DNA of 64,000 nt from Agelaius tricolor (GCA_023055355.1 JALJCS010000001.1:77850881-77914880), one strand, 5' to 3'. Numbered from the stretch's first letter, positions 14,601-29,600 are shown. Program-made: numbers and translations. The notes: generated by a model not told the origin, from the sequence alone.

Positions 14601-17600
14601 AACTTCATAAATATCTTTTCTTTAACTAGTTCCTTAAACTTCCATTTAAACTTTTTCGAGATGAATTTTACAGGATCTGGTAGGAATGAAGTTTGTTTCA
14701 TCATAGCAGCCTCAATGAGGCTGTGCTTTGGATTTGTGACTGAAACACTGTTGATACCACACTGGGATTTTGACTTGCTGAGCACTGCTTGTACAGTGTC
14801 AAGGCTTATTTTTTATCTCAACACCTCAGCCCTGAGTAGGCTGCAGGTAGGCAAAAAGTCGTTAAGGGGCACAGCCAGGACAGCTGACCTGGGCTGGCCA
14901 AAGGTGTGTTCTGTGCCATCTAATGTCATGCTCAGTGGCAGCAAACAAAGAGTTGCATGAGATTAGAGGGATTGAGCACCTCTCCTATGGGGAAAGACTG
15001 AGAGAATTTGGATTGTTCAGCCTGGAAAAGAGAAGGCTTTGGGGTGACCTAATTGTGGCCTTCCAGTACCTGAAGGGAACCCACAGGAAAGATGGAGACA
15101 GACAAGAGCATGATGGAGACAGGACAAGAGGGAATGGCTTCAAACTGGAGAGTAGGTTAACATTAGACATTAGGAAAAATGGTTACCCAAAGAAGCTGTA
15201 GGTGCCTCATCCCTGGAAGTATTCAAGGTTGGGTGGGGCTTTGAGCAGTCTGGTCTAGTGGAAGGTGTCCCTGTCCAAGGCAAGGGGGCTGGAACTGGGT
15301 GATCTCTAAGATCCCTTCCAACCCAGGCCATTCTGTGATTCTGTGATTTGGCAGCAGATACAGGAACTGCACCCAGCTGTTCCATCTGAACATAAAAACC
15401 CATTTTTCATTAGGAGGGCGAGTGAACACTGGCACAAGTTGCACAGAGGAGTTGTTGAGTCCTCCCACATTGGAGATACTCAGGAGCCTCCTGAACTGTG
15501 GTCCTTGGCCACTGGCTGTAGGTGGCTCTCTTTAAGCAGATGCCCTTTGCTGGCCCCTTCCACCCATTCTGTGTTTTAGTGTTGCTGGGATCCCAGGTTC
15601 CTGTGCCATTACAAGGAGTGGAGCTGTTGCCATAATCTCACACTTGAATGTTAATCACTGGCAACAAGAGTAGCAGGGTCAACATCTTCACATATAAGTA
15701 AATGATACTCATACTATACTTTATTAAGAAGTATATACTTATATACTTTGAGGAGAATAGGCTTATGAGATGATTTTTTACCCTGAGGAGTAAAATCTGT
15801 TGAGGTAAAATAGTATGTGGTGTTCTTCGGTTTAAAAAGAGATTTTTAGGATTTTTTTATTACACATTAGTCTATAGATTTTAAAATCTTCTTAAACTGT
15901 AAAAGCTTTTTAAATATAAAACTTCACTTCACATGCAAACAAAGCTTGAACTAACCCCTAAGCTACATTTTTATCACTGGTTCTGATACCAAATCTCATT
16001 ACTGAAGCTGACTAGAAGTATGGAGGGAGAGCTATTCATGGTTTGGAATAAAATAACCAGGGAAATTATATGTTCATAATGCTGCATTTTGGCACTATGC
16101 AAATGTGAATGCAAAATTAAAACAGGCTTGTGAAAAAGCTGTATTTTCTTTCTTCGTTCTTTTTTTTTAATCTGAATGCTTTATTCTGCATGTGCTTATG
16201 GCAACATGACTTCTTAACTGGCAGTATATTGACATTTTTCTCTAGGATATAAGTTAGATGGAATACTTAAATTGTTTGCTTTTTGCATCGCTCTTAATTG
16301 CATTTTGAACATTAGAATGTACACTAGAAGAGAAAAAAATGAAATATGTAGCTGTTTTCTTCTTTTATCATGTTTATAAAATGGATATATAAATCCAACC
16401 ATGGTTGTTAGATTTTAATGTGATGTGGAGGCTATGAATTTTTCTCTGCTTAGAGTAAAACCTGATGTTGAGGCCTTGTTCACAGTAACAAAATCAGTTA
16501 ATTTGAGTGGGAATGGAACTCTGTTACATTTGAAATTGTATGGTAAAATTCCCTTTGAATAACATTCAAACTGGCAAACTTTCTTAGCTCTAACAATAAT
16601 GTCCACTTATTTTGCTTTCATCCTTAAAATATCCAGTAGACCATTAGTGCAGTTCACAGTAATAGCACAAAAAACCAGGAGTAAACTATAGATCTTTCAC
16701 TTGTGATTTTTTATCTAGGGAGTTTTACAGTATGTAAACTGTAAAACTTTCCACTAAATAATGCTTATCAAACTTTTTATGGCTTTGGAAGTAGCTAGTT
16801 AAATTCATGCTGTAAACATCTCTTGGACTTTGTATGAATAATGCTGTAGTAGTTTATTTGCCCTCTTTTATGATAATTCATCTTATTTCCTATTCACTGT
16901 GTCATACAGATTTAAGCATTTTTATTCTATTCCTTGTGTATTTCAACTTGAAAGTTAAAATTGTTTATGTCTTTGTTCAGTATTGCAGTAACTAAAACAC
17001 CTGATGTTAAAAGTACCCAGTGCTTCAGGTTTAGAGTTCGGGCAGAGGACACTCCCACCCATTAGAAAGTATATTGCAAGCATTGTTAAAACTGTACTTG
17101 AAGTTACAAATGAGCAAATCATACATGAATGTCTAAAATCATAATTTAGATTTTGTTTTGGACTTTGAGTCCACGCTGCATCTTTCCCCAAACAGGACAG
17201 TCAGACTTTGTTTCAGTTTAATGCCTAGATACAGCTGGTTGTACAGGTCTTTAAAAGTATTTTGTATCATTACTATTTGGGATACCTTGGGCTTTAAATA
17301 GATTAAATTAAAAATTCTCAGTCCTTATGGGGTTTTTGCTTATGGTTATGGTCTTACATTTTAAACAGTGGTCTAAACCTGACAAAACTAATTTTAGGTG
17401 AGTTTTCAGTCAGTCTTGTAAAGCAATTCTCACACATTTCTCAGTGAAGAACTGGAAATGAAAGGTTGTGAGGTGGCAGTATACAAAAATAATTAATATA
17501 ATTAGGAAAAGAAGTCCATATGGTTTAAAATGAACATGAGTCAGTAAAAAGAAGGACAGCAGAAGAAAGTAAAGGAATACTGATCATTTTAATAAATGAC

Positions 17601-20600
17601 AAGTCAGAAACAAAGTTGTTGACCATTAAATACTTCATTTAGTTTTATGCTGTGTTGTGGAGCCACCTGACCTCTTGGCACTGCTGAAATACAAATAGTA
17701 GTGTACAGGTAATGAATGAATAAATAATTGAGCAATCTTTTTCAGCTGCCAGTTGAAGCCAGGATAGAAGTGACTAAGAAGGCTATTAAGGCAGTCAAAC
17801 ATCTTTCTGAGAAATCAAGAAAAAAAACTTCAGATAATGACATGAAAGATGCTGAAAACCCACCTGCTGCTTATGAAGAAACACTGAATCATTTGCAACA
17901 ATCTCTTGCTCATCTGGAAACACTCACTCACAGTTTTATCACTTATTTGAAAAGCAGCAAACAGGTAATGATTACTGATCAAGTGCTTGCTTTGAGTGTT
18001 ACCATGACTAGCAGTGATAGACATCAATCTTCTGTCATATTTTATTAATGCTTTCTACCTTTGCTTTTGTTGACCTGGGTTTTGAACATTCGGTTCCATC
18101 AATCTTTTTTTTTTCTCAGTATATGTTAATTCCTAGCAGAAAGGAAGACTGATACAGCTCTGTAAATAAGCAGTACACTGATTAGTGTTCCAAAAACTGT
18201 CTGTTCACAGGATGCACTACAGAAGTACGGCTATTTATATGATCTGTCAAGGTCAGAGAAAGAAAAAATCCATGAGCAAGCAGTAGCCATGTGTATAGAT
18301 GGTCAGCCCCTGGACATGGTGCAGCAGTTGTTACAAGTGGCTGTTGGAGATCTAGGCCTTTCTCCTCGGGATATTGTCCAATGTGCTATCAAAAAAATTG
18401 TAGGTATATTAAGGTAAGCACAAAACTTCCTTAACTAAGCATAACAATCTTTCTTCTGGATTTTTGGAAGGTTTTTTTTCCAGTGGTTGAGTTGGTGTGT
18501 TGGTTTGTTGTGATTTTTGGTTGTTTGGTTTGTTTTGTTTATTTTCAGTGACTACTTATTTGCTTTTAATGTCTGGATTTTGCAGTAGGAGGAAAGTTTT
18601 TTGATAATGTTTTTGTTTACTGATAATTTCATATTATATTTTTATGAGCTGGGGAAGCCTGAGCAATTTGAATAAAGACAGACAGAGCTTACAAGCGCTT
18701 TATAGTTAAAAGCATTGGATTTACAGCATTGTTCCATTATGTGTATGTGGCCTTGGGAATTTTTGTAACATTTACAACAGCACATAATTCTTCCTTCTTA
18801 AACTGAGTTAAAAGGCATGTTTATTGGAAATAGTAACTCATGCAGGTATTTGGTCAGCAGAGGCCTAGTAATAGCTTCTGCCACAACAGTGTGTCCTACC
18901 AGAAGTCATAGAATTTCCATCTTTAGAAAAACTTGCTGAGCCATTTCTGGGAGCTGGGTTTTTTTGTGCTGGTTGGTTTGGTTCATTACAAATATTTTAT
19001 TCCCCCTCATTTTTTTAAGGGAACGCAGGGAAGCAGGGAAGATAATTTTATGTAGTCTATTTTAATTTGAACAGATAATTCTCATTTAACTATTCATGCA
19101 AAACTCTCTTCTGAAGTATTTCTGTTTCAAAGAGATGTATACATGCATACATGCCACAAGTATGAAAGAGTATTCTGCTGTTAGATGTCTGGTAAACACT
19201 GTTTAGCACTTCTAAGGCCAGTTGAGAGATATAGAGCTTTGAGAATTTATCCTGTTGTTCTGCATGCAGAAAAATTATATGGGCAGGATGATCTGAATGC
19301 ATACACCAGGAATTGGAAAAGAAGTCTAGCAGGGAAAGTTTGCTATGGCTCTACTTTTTCTTCAGCATGCATGTATATATTACAGCAGATTGAAGTGCCA
19401 CAGATGAAAAGAAGGCAGCCTGTCAAATTGTTTGCTGTCCTCTTTGGCAGAAAATTGATTTCTCCTGTCACTCAGTTTAAGAGTGTTCACAGCATCCTCA
19501 ATGATGATAGAGCTTTTGCACAGCAACATAAGTAATAATCTTTCTTGTCTGGGTTTGTCCATTTGAAGAAGAGTAATTTAGCTTTAGATAATAACTGTCC
19601 TGCTGTTCCTGACTAGCAGTGTGATGTATCTGGATACAAAGCTCACAAAGTCCAGTTATTTTGCCTATAATGAGTCTTATTAACATGCAGAGTATGAGAA
19701 ACCTATCAAAATTCTCCTTTTTACTCTGCTTCTTATCAACACTTTTCTGCAAACTGAAATTCTTGTTCTTTATATGCATTGCAAGGCTGGGATGGCTGCA
19801 AGTTGATTTAAAGTTCTGGGACTGTGACTGTCTCCAGTAACTCCTATGCAGCACTTGACTGGGAAGAGGGGAATGACTGTCTCATAGAGAAAACTGTAGT
19901 GGCAAAGGTGGGCAAATGAGTTGGAAGTTTCAATTAAGATGGTTTGGTGTGTGTTGTGACCTTATGTGGTCAGTAGAAATGTTCCACTCCCACTCTGCTG
20001 CGGTTTTGGGAAAAAGAAGAGAAAGATAATTTTATATCATTCTGAACAATGGAAGGTTTGTCCACTACAATGATAAAGAACATGAAGTGAAAACCTAGCA
20101 TCAGCTAAAATAGAAAATACTTGAGATAATATCCTCCCTATGATGAAATTCAGAAAGGGTTAATATTATAAAGTACTACATCTAATCTAAATATAGGGAG
20201 GAATTAAAAGAAAGGTTGTTACTTGACATCTCTTAAGCCTGCTGGTATTCCTATTGTTATGAATAAAATTGGATTAATCTCTGTCTTATGCTCAGATGTT
20301 CACTTTCAAGATACAACACAAATTACAACATTTTGATAAATACTTGCATTTCTACAATTAAAGAAGCAGTCTTGCCTGTGTAGCTGGGAAAGGAAAACTT
20401 TAACTCAATAAATGCAACATTTCAAGGGAATACCTTTTTTAGGTTTATTTACTGGAGCTTTGATATGTTACACAGTGTGGTTATTTTATACAGTAGTTTT
20501 GAAAGAGATTTTGTTGGAAAATTCTTTAACAATTAACCTTCAGAGTAGCAGCTGGAAGGCTGTGACACTGAACTTGGATTTCCTATAGCTGTGGTGACAA

Positions 20601-23600
20601 GGAATGTAATTAAGGTATTGCAAATATAAGTGGAGGAAACTACAACCACCCTTCAAACACAGTAAAATATCTTTTGTTATTAGCATATATAGTCATTCTT
20701 GCAGAAGAACCTTCTAGAAAGTAATGTCTTCATAAAAGTTGAAGTTACTTTTTGGCTTCATTTTACAGCAGCATATGATATGACAGGCTTAACAACTTTG
20801 AGACCTTCTCTGAAACAGATTTTTTGTTAAATATAGCATAGTTATTTGCTTAATCTGGGATTTTGTAATTTGTGAATTTGTAAATCATTAAATGGCAATT
20901 TTAAAATCTGTATTGTCCTCCAGTTCTTTTAACTACTTTTGTCTCCATTAACTCCAGTTTTGGCACACAAAATTCAAAATAGAAACTCTTGCATTGGTAT
21001 GTGTTAAAGCTCTCCACAGAGCATATTTTCATATTTTACATGATTTACATATTGTGCACTTCCTTGTTTGCCTGTAGAAACAGCTACTATAAATAAAAAA
21101 CAGTTGCCTCTTCAATAGAAACCATGAACTTGTGGAAAAAAAACCAAAATATTTTAGCAACTATGGTCTCCTGATTACTCTTACCTAAGACTCAATTTAA
21201 TTCCTTGCCTAAGATCTCTGGCATGGTGGATAGGAAGTGTTCTATGTTCCATGACTGCAGGCATGTCTGTGGTTTGTCAGTCAGGAAAGACATTTTGTCT
21301 GTTTGTCTGTTGAAGACTTCATGGTCTCCTTCACCTGCTGCTCCTAGAGTTCTTCTCTTGGATATCCACAGGGATATAGTGTTTCATGAAATTTCACCAG
21401 GCAGGGAGCAGGAAAGGTTTGGTGAGATTTTGAGTTGCTTGTTTATTGCCCATTGGTTTTGAAGAAGATAAATCTAGCCTTGTTAGAAAGAGTAGCTTTC
21501 GGGGGAAAAAAAAATCAGATGTTTTATTACCTCATCTCATTTGAGCAGAGGTAATACAGAGTAATTTTGTAACTTGTATATAATGATTTTGTGGTATTTT
21601 AGATGGAAATAATGGTTTACCATTTATCCCCAGCTTTGAATGGTAACACCATTAGCCTGTTATTTCCTTATTTTCCTCATATTTAAATATGACAAAGCAC
21701 AATCAGAAGGAGGAGAATAAAGCTGGAGTATTTTCAATGAATACAGTAATTAGGTTAAAAAAATTTAGATTAAGTTAATTTATTCTTCCAAGTGTTCTTT
21801 GTACTTTATTCTGTTTGAGGAATGTGATTAAATATGCATCACTTTTTCTGACACTGAACTGAAATCAAAATAAGCCTTTATCAGTGTAATTACAGCAAGC
21901 TCATACCTAGGAGTTTTGAGGTGAACACTAAATCATGTTCTGTTGTTTAAAACATCCATAAAATAGCATATAATCTGTGTGGAAGACTAATCCTTCATTA
22001 ATTATATTTGTTTCTGTTAGTAGCTGCTTATTTTTAATCATTAATTATTAAGAAAAGAACAAGGCAGTAATCTGTGGAAACTTGACAGGATTATTTGTCT
22101 CAAGAGCCATCATCTTTTTTTAGGTCCTCTAACCATTAGGCAGTAAAGGCAGTATTAAACTTAAAAAATGGCTAGCTTTCAGTCTTTGTAGATTTTTAAA
22201 ATATTTCCTTATTCTAGATAACTGTAGCTTACTGCTTAGATTAACCTTTTTTCTCCTTTCCTGTGCCTAAAAAAGACATCTGTCTATGTCTGACAAACGT
22301 GAAGCTTCCTGTAAATGTTCATAAATCTGTTGTTCTGGAAAATCAGCTTCACGGATGTATTGTCAGAAACAGTGATTTTTTGTTTTCAGAAATGCCCATT
22401 AGCTTATGTAGATAGATTTCTTTTTACCCATTTTGGTTTGGGTTGGGTTTGTTTGTTTGTTTGGGTTTTTTTTTTGGGGGGGGGGTGGTGGTTGTTTTGT
22501 TTTAGGGTATTTTTGAGGAGCTCAGAGCCTGCTTGTGACAGGAGCTACCAACTTTCATTTTTCATTTCTGAGAGATGAAGGTTTTTTGAAGAGCAAGGGC
22601 TAGGACTGTCCAGAACTGATCTCTAAATTGAGAATACCCAAAATATAAGGTTTGCTGGTCGGTTTCCTTTGATGTGGTAGTTATTTATGTACACTAAACA
22701 TAAGTAAGTGCAAGTGGAGCAGAAAGAACTCACTTTCTGTACACTGTACAATCACATAATGGTTTGGGTTGGAAGGAACCTTTAAAGGTTATCTTGTGCA
22801 ACACCCCCTACAATGAGCAGGGACACCTTCACCTAGATCAGCTCACTCAGAGCCCATCCAATCTGGCCTCGAATGTTTCCAGCAAAGGAGCATCCACCAC
22901 CTCTCTGGACAACCTGTGCCAGTGTCTCACCAGCCTAACTGTAAAAATTCCTTCCTTATATGTGGTCTGAATTGACTCTTTGGTCTGTCACCATTTTTTC
23001 TTATAATCCCCCTTCAAGTATTGAAGAGCTGCAAATGTCCTGTTTGTTTCTGTTTCAATACTCGTACTCTTCTTAGTGTGCAAGCTTTACAAGTATTCCA
23101 CTTTCCTTTTCATATGCCCATTGTAGATGTGTTTTTATTACAAACTTAATTGAAAAAAGGGCACAAAAAATGGAAAATTTAAATCTGGCCTGTAAACAAA
23201 TCACTAACAAAGTGGCTTATAAAAAGAGCGTTAATGAAGTGTCTTATATCTGTCTTCACTCTAGGGATAAATTTTTTTAGCTTTTTATGTTTTAAAAGAA
23301 ATTGAAACCATCTCCTAATGCATGTAGCCCGTTGCATAAAATTATTATTTGAATACTAGTCTGCTTTTTATCATTTCCACACTTCTGCCCTAAGGGTGTA
23401 TTCTTTTTTCTTTTTCCTAAACAGAGTGTTCAGTTCTGTTACATCTCCTTTCTGTGAAAATACACTTTTTTTTTTTCTTTTTTTGCCTTCTGAGAATGAG
23501 TTTTTTGTGTGTTTTGGTAATGGATTTTATATTTTGGAGACATATCATGTCTCTGAGAGTTTAAAACCCTGAATATTTCTATATATTCTTTTTATTCTGT

Positions 23601-26600
23601 ACTATAAATTATAATTTGACTGTTTCCAGATATTCTGAAGATGTTTAGAAAAATATTGAGATTCAAGCTTCACTCATAAAAAAGTTATTTAGCTACCATA
23701 TGCTAAATACTGGTACTAAGAACAGCATTTTTATCAGACATATGTACAGTATCTTTTGAGAAAAAGGCCAGTGTTAACAGCCTTCTACTCCTATTTCAAA
23801 CTTTAGGTGTGCAATATAATAATATAAAATGAGTATGCTAAATTTTCATCATGCAACAAGTCATCTTGCATCTGTTCTGAATAGACTTAGTGATTTTTAA
23901 TCCAGTGTTGTTCACTGGAGTGCTGGCCACTTACTAAGATAAAAATAGGAAAGATGAAAATTCTGAATGCAGGAAGACATTAAAGGTTATAAAGATTTAG
24001 GTCTCTATTCCATATGATATAATCACTGTCCAGGAAATATATTTATCTTTCTGATGTAATAAATGACAAAACTGTAAATATTCTCTAAGTCTTGACAAAA
24101 AGTATTTTGGAATATCACAGTTATTTTTGCACATTACTATCAGCTGTGTAGTATTTTGGCTTTAAATTGAACAGTCAAAGTAGTCTGGGCATGTGTTTGT
24201 TATTGGTAAGGGCAGATCTAGGAAGAGGTTGACATTTTTAGTATCAGAAGAGCTTTGATATGGTGATGACCTATGGAAAAAATACCCTTTTCCCTGGGTT
24301 TTTCAAATCATCTGCAGTCAGATAACTTGGTAACTATTTCCCTTTTTTTCTCTTTCTTTAATGCAGCTTTGACAAACTAAGCCAGGCAAAGCTGTTGTTT
24401 TTCCCGTTCATCCAGGCATCGCTGCTGCTCAAGTGGCTTCCATGGGGAGACACTGTGTGTTGTACCAGGGCAAAATCTGTCCCTCTCTCAGCACCAAATC
24501 TGTTTAATGGGAAATCTTAGCCGAAAATGTCACTTTCACTGAGTTAGGAGCAAAGCTTGCTTTCCTACCAGAGTGGCTTTGGGTTGTATGTTTGTTTGTT
24601 TCTTTTTTCACACAATTTTTACAACCTTTTAACCTCCAAAAGAAAACTGTATTTTAACTGAAACATGGGAGTGGTGGACATTTTTCTATTCCACACGTGC
24701 ACAGAGGCTGCTGTTCTGTGGTTGCTTGACCCCAGAGAAATCAGCAGATAGGATGCTACTGATTCAGGTTACAGTTGAGCTAATTTAAGCCAACTGAGAT
24801 GCTGCAACAGGATTTGGACAGAAAGGATGGTGACATTTATTTATAACTTTAGGTCTGTTTAGTTCATATTGATCTTTAAGGTAGCGAGATTACAAGTGAA
24901 TATTCCGCTGACCTAATAAATCTGTGTTGAAAGCACTAAACTTTAACTATGTTTTTCCTTTCAAGTTTCATTTAAGAGTTCTAAAATTTTTTCCCACTCT
25001 TGTTGCTTTTTGCATTACTCTGACATAAAAATAAAGCTGCTAGTTAAGAAGCGAAAATTGAACATTCTTATAATTATTGAACAATTCATATAAATACTAC
25101 AAGTGCAGAAAAAGAGATACAGTATTAGGGACTTTTTAATTGTAACTTTGTCTTCCCTTAATAGTGGAAATGGTGACTCATCTATGACAGAGAAAGATCC
25201 ACTCGGAGTCCTTGAAGGTATAATTTCTGCAGTGCATGCAAGCGTTGAAAAAGGGTAAGAGCTTCCTGTATGGATTCTTTGGGTAAGACTTTGAAAGATG
25301 CTTCTCATGAAATCTTTGAAGGTACAATACTGAATATGGATGATTTTTCTTCATGGATATATATAATGGGTTTGCACTTAATTTTCTAAGACTTTATTCT
25401 GGAACGGGCTATCATTTTTCATGTTAGAAGTCTGAGCCCTGACAGAAGCCTTTACTTGATCATTTGGAAGAAAGCACTGAACCTAAAATTTAGATAACTG
25501 TGTATTATAGTGAAATGAGAAAATGGTTTTTCAGCTGTGACTACTGCAGATTGTATATCTACCAGGAGCATGTCACTGCTTTTGTTTTAATTTAGTTGAT
25601 AAATTGCAAATTATAATAATTCACTCTCAGATATTGTAATTTAGATATCTAAGTTTGTCCATATTTGTAAAGTATAGTGCAGAAATAATTTCCCAAATGC
25701 TGTATGATGCTTCACCACATTTTTTCTCCTGTTTTGGGAATGTCCTTACTTCAGATCGCATAATGGCCTGCATGTCTCACTGACATTTTCCATTTCACCT
25801 CCTGTAAAGAAAAGGAAGAAACAAAAAAAAAATCTTTTTTTTCCCTCAGATGTACAAATGAAGAATTCATGTATAATAACGATAATACGATTCCATACTT
25901 TCTGGTAGCCACACAAAAACAGTTACACTATTTTTTTGAGGCTTCTGCAATGAAATTAAATGAGTTGAATATTGGATACTGAAGTAGATTGAATTGATGT
26001 AAAGATTTGCAGTAAATATAATTTGCAGTATTCTAAGTCATAAAGGACGAGTCAGTACTATTTTATTCTGAGATACTTTCTGGAGTCTTTTATTTGTATA
26101 CTTCATCAACGTTTAACTGCTGAAACAGGAGGCTGGAGTGAAAGTAATTATGATTGCAAGAGATTGTTTATATTCCTTTAAATATTTATTTATCAACTTA
26201 AAACTCAGCTACTCAATTTATGAAACAGAAATATTTTCCTCAGGAAAATATATGTAAGCCTCAAGTGCAAGCTCTACAAACTCTTGAAATATTCCAGCAA
26301 GTCCCTTTAATTCCCAGACTTTTAATTTGCAGTTTGAATGCCACCTGTTCAGCAAAGGCATGTCTAATTCAGCTGGAGTTCTGTGCTAACAGCATCATTC
26401 AGACAATATTAAGCTTAAGTAAAGTTGAAATCCTTGTAATATGAAAACCTCACATGTCAATGTTTATTATTTCATAGCTGCAGGACAGGTTAACTTGGTA
26501 TTTTCTATCTCATATTACTTTCCTGACTGTCTTGTTAAGACAAATAAGGGAACATTAGTTACAAATCATGCTCCACCAGGAGCCCCTTGCTCGGTTTCTT

Positions 26601-29600
26601 TTTTAAGAAAAAAGTTTGCTTGAGTTTGAAACATTACTGAAAGTTAAAACAGCATTTACCAATTTGGTATCTGTTAGTTTTTAGCCTCCAAGGGACAGCA
26701 CAGATTATTCTGTCTCCAGCTGTGAACTGCTTGGTCAGTTCATGGTGATCTCTGAACTGTGAATGCTTCCACACAGTTAGGATGTATTTGATAGAATTCA
26801 CTTTCTGAATCAAATTATATACTTAAGAGTTTTCCTAATTAACAAAGTCTGACCCCAAAACTTAGGGGTTTTAACATCTCTCTTTTTTTCTTTCTAAGGA
26901 TTTTGGACTTATTACAATCACTTTCATGCTAAGAACTTAGAATGATCAAGCTGGCTAGAGATGGTACAGAAGAAAACATAGGGCTATAGCTGTGAATGGG
27001 AGAAAATAATTTGTGTGTGTGGAATGGAAAGAAAGGGCTTTTAAAGGAAGAAAAACAGTGCAGGATGAGAGTATGATTAAGCATTCAAAGATAAGTGTCA
27101 TACTAAAAATGCAAGCATTCAAGCTGGTTTTCCATAAAATCAGATGGTGTGGTAGTACAGGCATCAGTCAGGCCCAGACCCCATGAAAAGTCTTGGACTT
27201 CCGGATGCTGAAACCCAGCACCACTGTATGGTACCAGGGTAGTTTATGGGAGATTATGTAAGTCTACAGATGGATTCCTATGGTATTACATGGTTGTTTG
27301 AAGTCCAGTAAAAGTTCTTATGCCACACAACTTTGGGCTCCTGATTTACGTGGGCTGGTTCTTCTGCAGCCTCACAGAGGTCAGAGCTTCCATTTCCTGG
27401 TGTTAGGTATTTCATACATCCTGAGTGTGCTTGTTAAGTTTTAAAAATGCATCTAGTATTTTCATAGGATTACTACCTGAGACTGTTTAACACAGTATTT
27501 TTTAATTACAGGGAGAGAATAGTTTCTTCAGATGACCTTCTGGAGTGGTTGAGACCTTTCTGTGGCGATGACTCCCTGCCAGTGAAGCCTCGCATCAGGG
27601 TATTGCAAATTCTGGAGCAAGCCTTCCATCTCAGTGATGAGGATAGCAAGCTGCTTGTGTACTTCAGGACACAGGCTGTTCTCAGAGCCTGCTGGCCTGA
27701 AACAAAGGTATTAATACTGATTGCTGCAAATTACAGCATTAAACTGTTTTGTGTGTGAGGATTATGTAATGAATCACTGGTCAGTATATAGTTGTGATGC
27801 ATCCTGTTGTCTGGAAACTAATCCTACTTTCCTTTTTAAATCAAGTTTCTGATACATTCTGATTCTTTGAAAAACAAAGTTACATAAAAGTAAAGGACTT
27901 CTCTAATTTTTGTTTACAGTCAGGAGTACATGATACTGAACTTGATGGAACACTAGTGATTTTCCTCCATGTCAAACATTGACACTGATGTTTTTGTACC
28001 TTCTTTCTTTTCTGACCATTTTTTTCCGTCACTTTTATCTTCCCTCTTTATCTTCCACTTGGTGTCACATTTTACTCAGAATTAGAATGATAATTACTGG
28101 CCACTGGCCAGACTCTTTTTGTCTTGAGCCTTTAAATATTATTGTATGAATGTGTAGCAGTCTTGAAATCATGTGAAATACCTCTTGCTGCATGTAGAAT
28201 TGTTCAGAAGCAGAGTTACTTTTTGTTCATTTTCTAAGTGCCTCTCCCTATGCCAAGACCTTACAGAACAAAAATAGAATATTTCTAATAGTTCCCAAAA
28301 AAAATCTATGAACGAACCCACTTTATATTCATATAAAACAAAAGCAATATCTCAGTTTTGACTTGCTGTGCTAAATTCATCCAAGGGAACAATCCTAATA
28401 AAAATCTTAAAAGGAAAAGAAAGTACTTATCTCTTGGTTTCTTTGGAAATTACTTTTTCTCTTGTATTTACAGTAATACCAGCATTTAACTCCTCAACTA
28501 CTATGCAGGTGTCTGTGATTGGATTCTTCATTTCAATCCTTTGTCAGTATTTGTGTTGCCTGTGATCTGCTTTCCAATTCAAAATCATTTCCAATTATAA
28601 AACATTCAACTAGAGTATGTCTTAAGAAAACAAGATACACGCAGGTAATAGCTTTCAGCCATGTTTAGAAGACAGGAAGAGAACCTGTATTTGACAGAAG
28701 CCTTATGAGACTCATTATACTTGTGATTTTACCTTAAATATTTATCAAAACTTTATTTTCTCCCATAATCTTGTAAGTCAGGATGTATATCTTTGCAAAA
28801 AGAAACATTCATCCATTTGGTTACAAAACCTAATCTTAGGACTTAATTGAATGCATTTCATGTGCTGCTGGCTCATGTGTAGCTCACTGCCCACCAGAAC
28901 CCCCAGGGCTTTCTCAGCAGAGCTGAGACAGCCACAGCTCTCCTGTCCCCACCTGTCCAGGTGCATCACAGCTGTTAAACCTTGTTCAAATTTTGCTGCC
29001 TCAGTCTTCCAGCCTGTTCAGGCCTCCATATAATCAGTTACTTTCCGTTTCCTGAAGGGATTTTTAGAATACTACTAGTTTCAAGCAGGAAAACCTGGTT
29101 TTCTTTTTGCAAGGGAAGAATTTTGTACTGGCTCAGCAACAGTTCATCTGCTCATCACAGAGTTGCTGATCACTTCAGTGCTTCACCCATTTTCTGATGA
29201 GTAAGCAAGTAGTACAAGAAGACATGTAATAAAGCTTGAAAAATGCACTAGATAAGCTCAAACCTTCCAGAGATAACTGTCTGAAAATATGTACACAACA
29301 CCATAATACTAATTTCTCTGTATATACTATTTATTGTTTAGCTAAGTGTAGAAATAGCTTTCATGCTTAACAATAGTGAAAGCAGTGCTTAAATGTACAT
29401 ACATAAAAATCATTGATTGTGCACCCCAATTTCTGCTACAGAGTGCAATCATAAGAATCCTATTGAAATATATTAAAAGTTATTCTCATTTTCATGTCAG
29501 CTCAAGCTCAGTGTGGTTGATAAGAACCCTTTCTTTTCTTCAAATATTTTGTGCTAGGTAACTAATGTGTTATTTAGACAGAAAAGTCATGTTGGCTTGT

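Larger units (their letters stand above)
8340..17745 (+). other. NBAS: NBAS intron C
   Basis: A 9.4-kb intron. It contains a 1.7-kb antisense CR1 just after exon C and an LTR/CR1 cluster at 14.77-15.56 kb. The 10.4-14.7 kb and 15.6-17.7 kb stretches are unique AT-rich sequence with nothing recognised. Confidence 0.85.
18414..25164 (+). other. NBAS: NBAS intron E
   Basis: A 6.8-kb AT-rich intron with one CR1 fragment at 22750-23030 and a T/G-rich tract with a ten-G run at 22438-22505. Two overlapping antisense open frames at 19185-19854 show no recognisable family. Confidence 0.85.
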
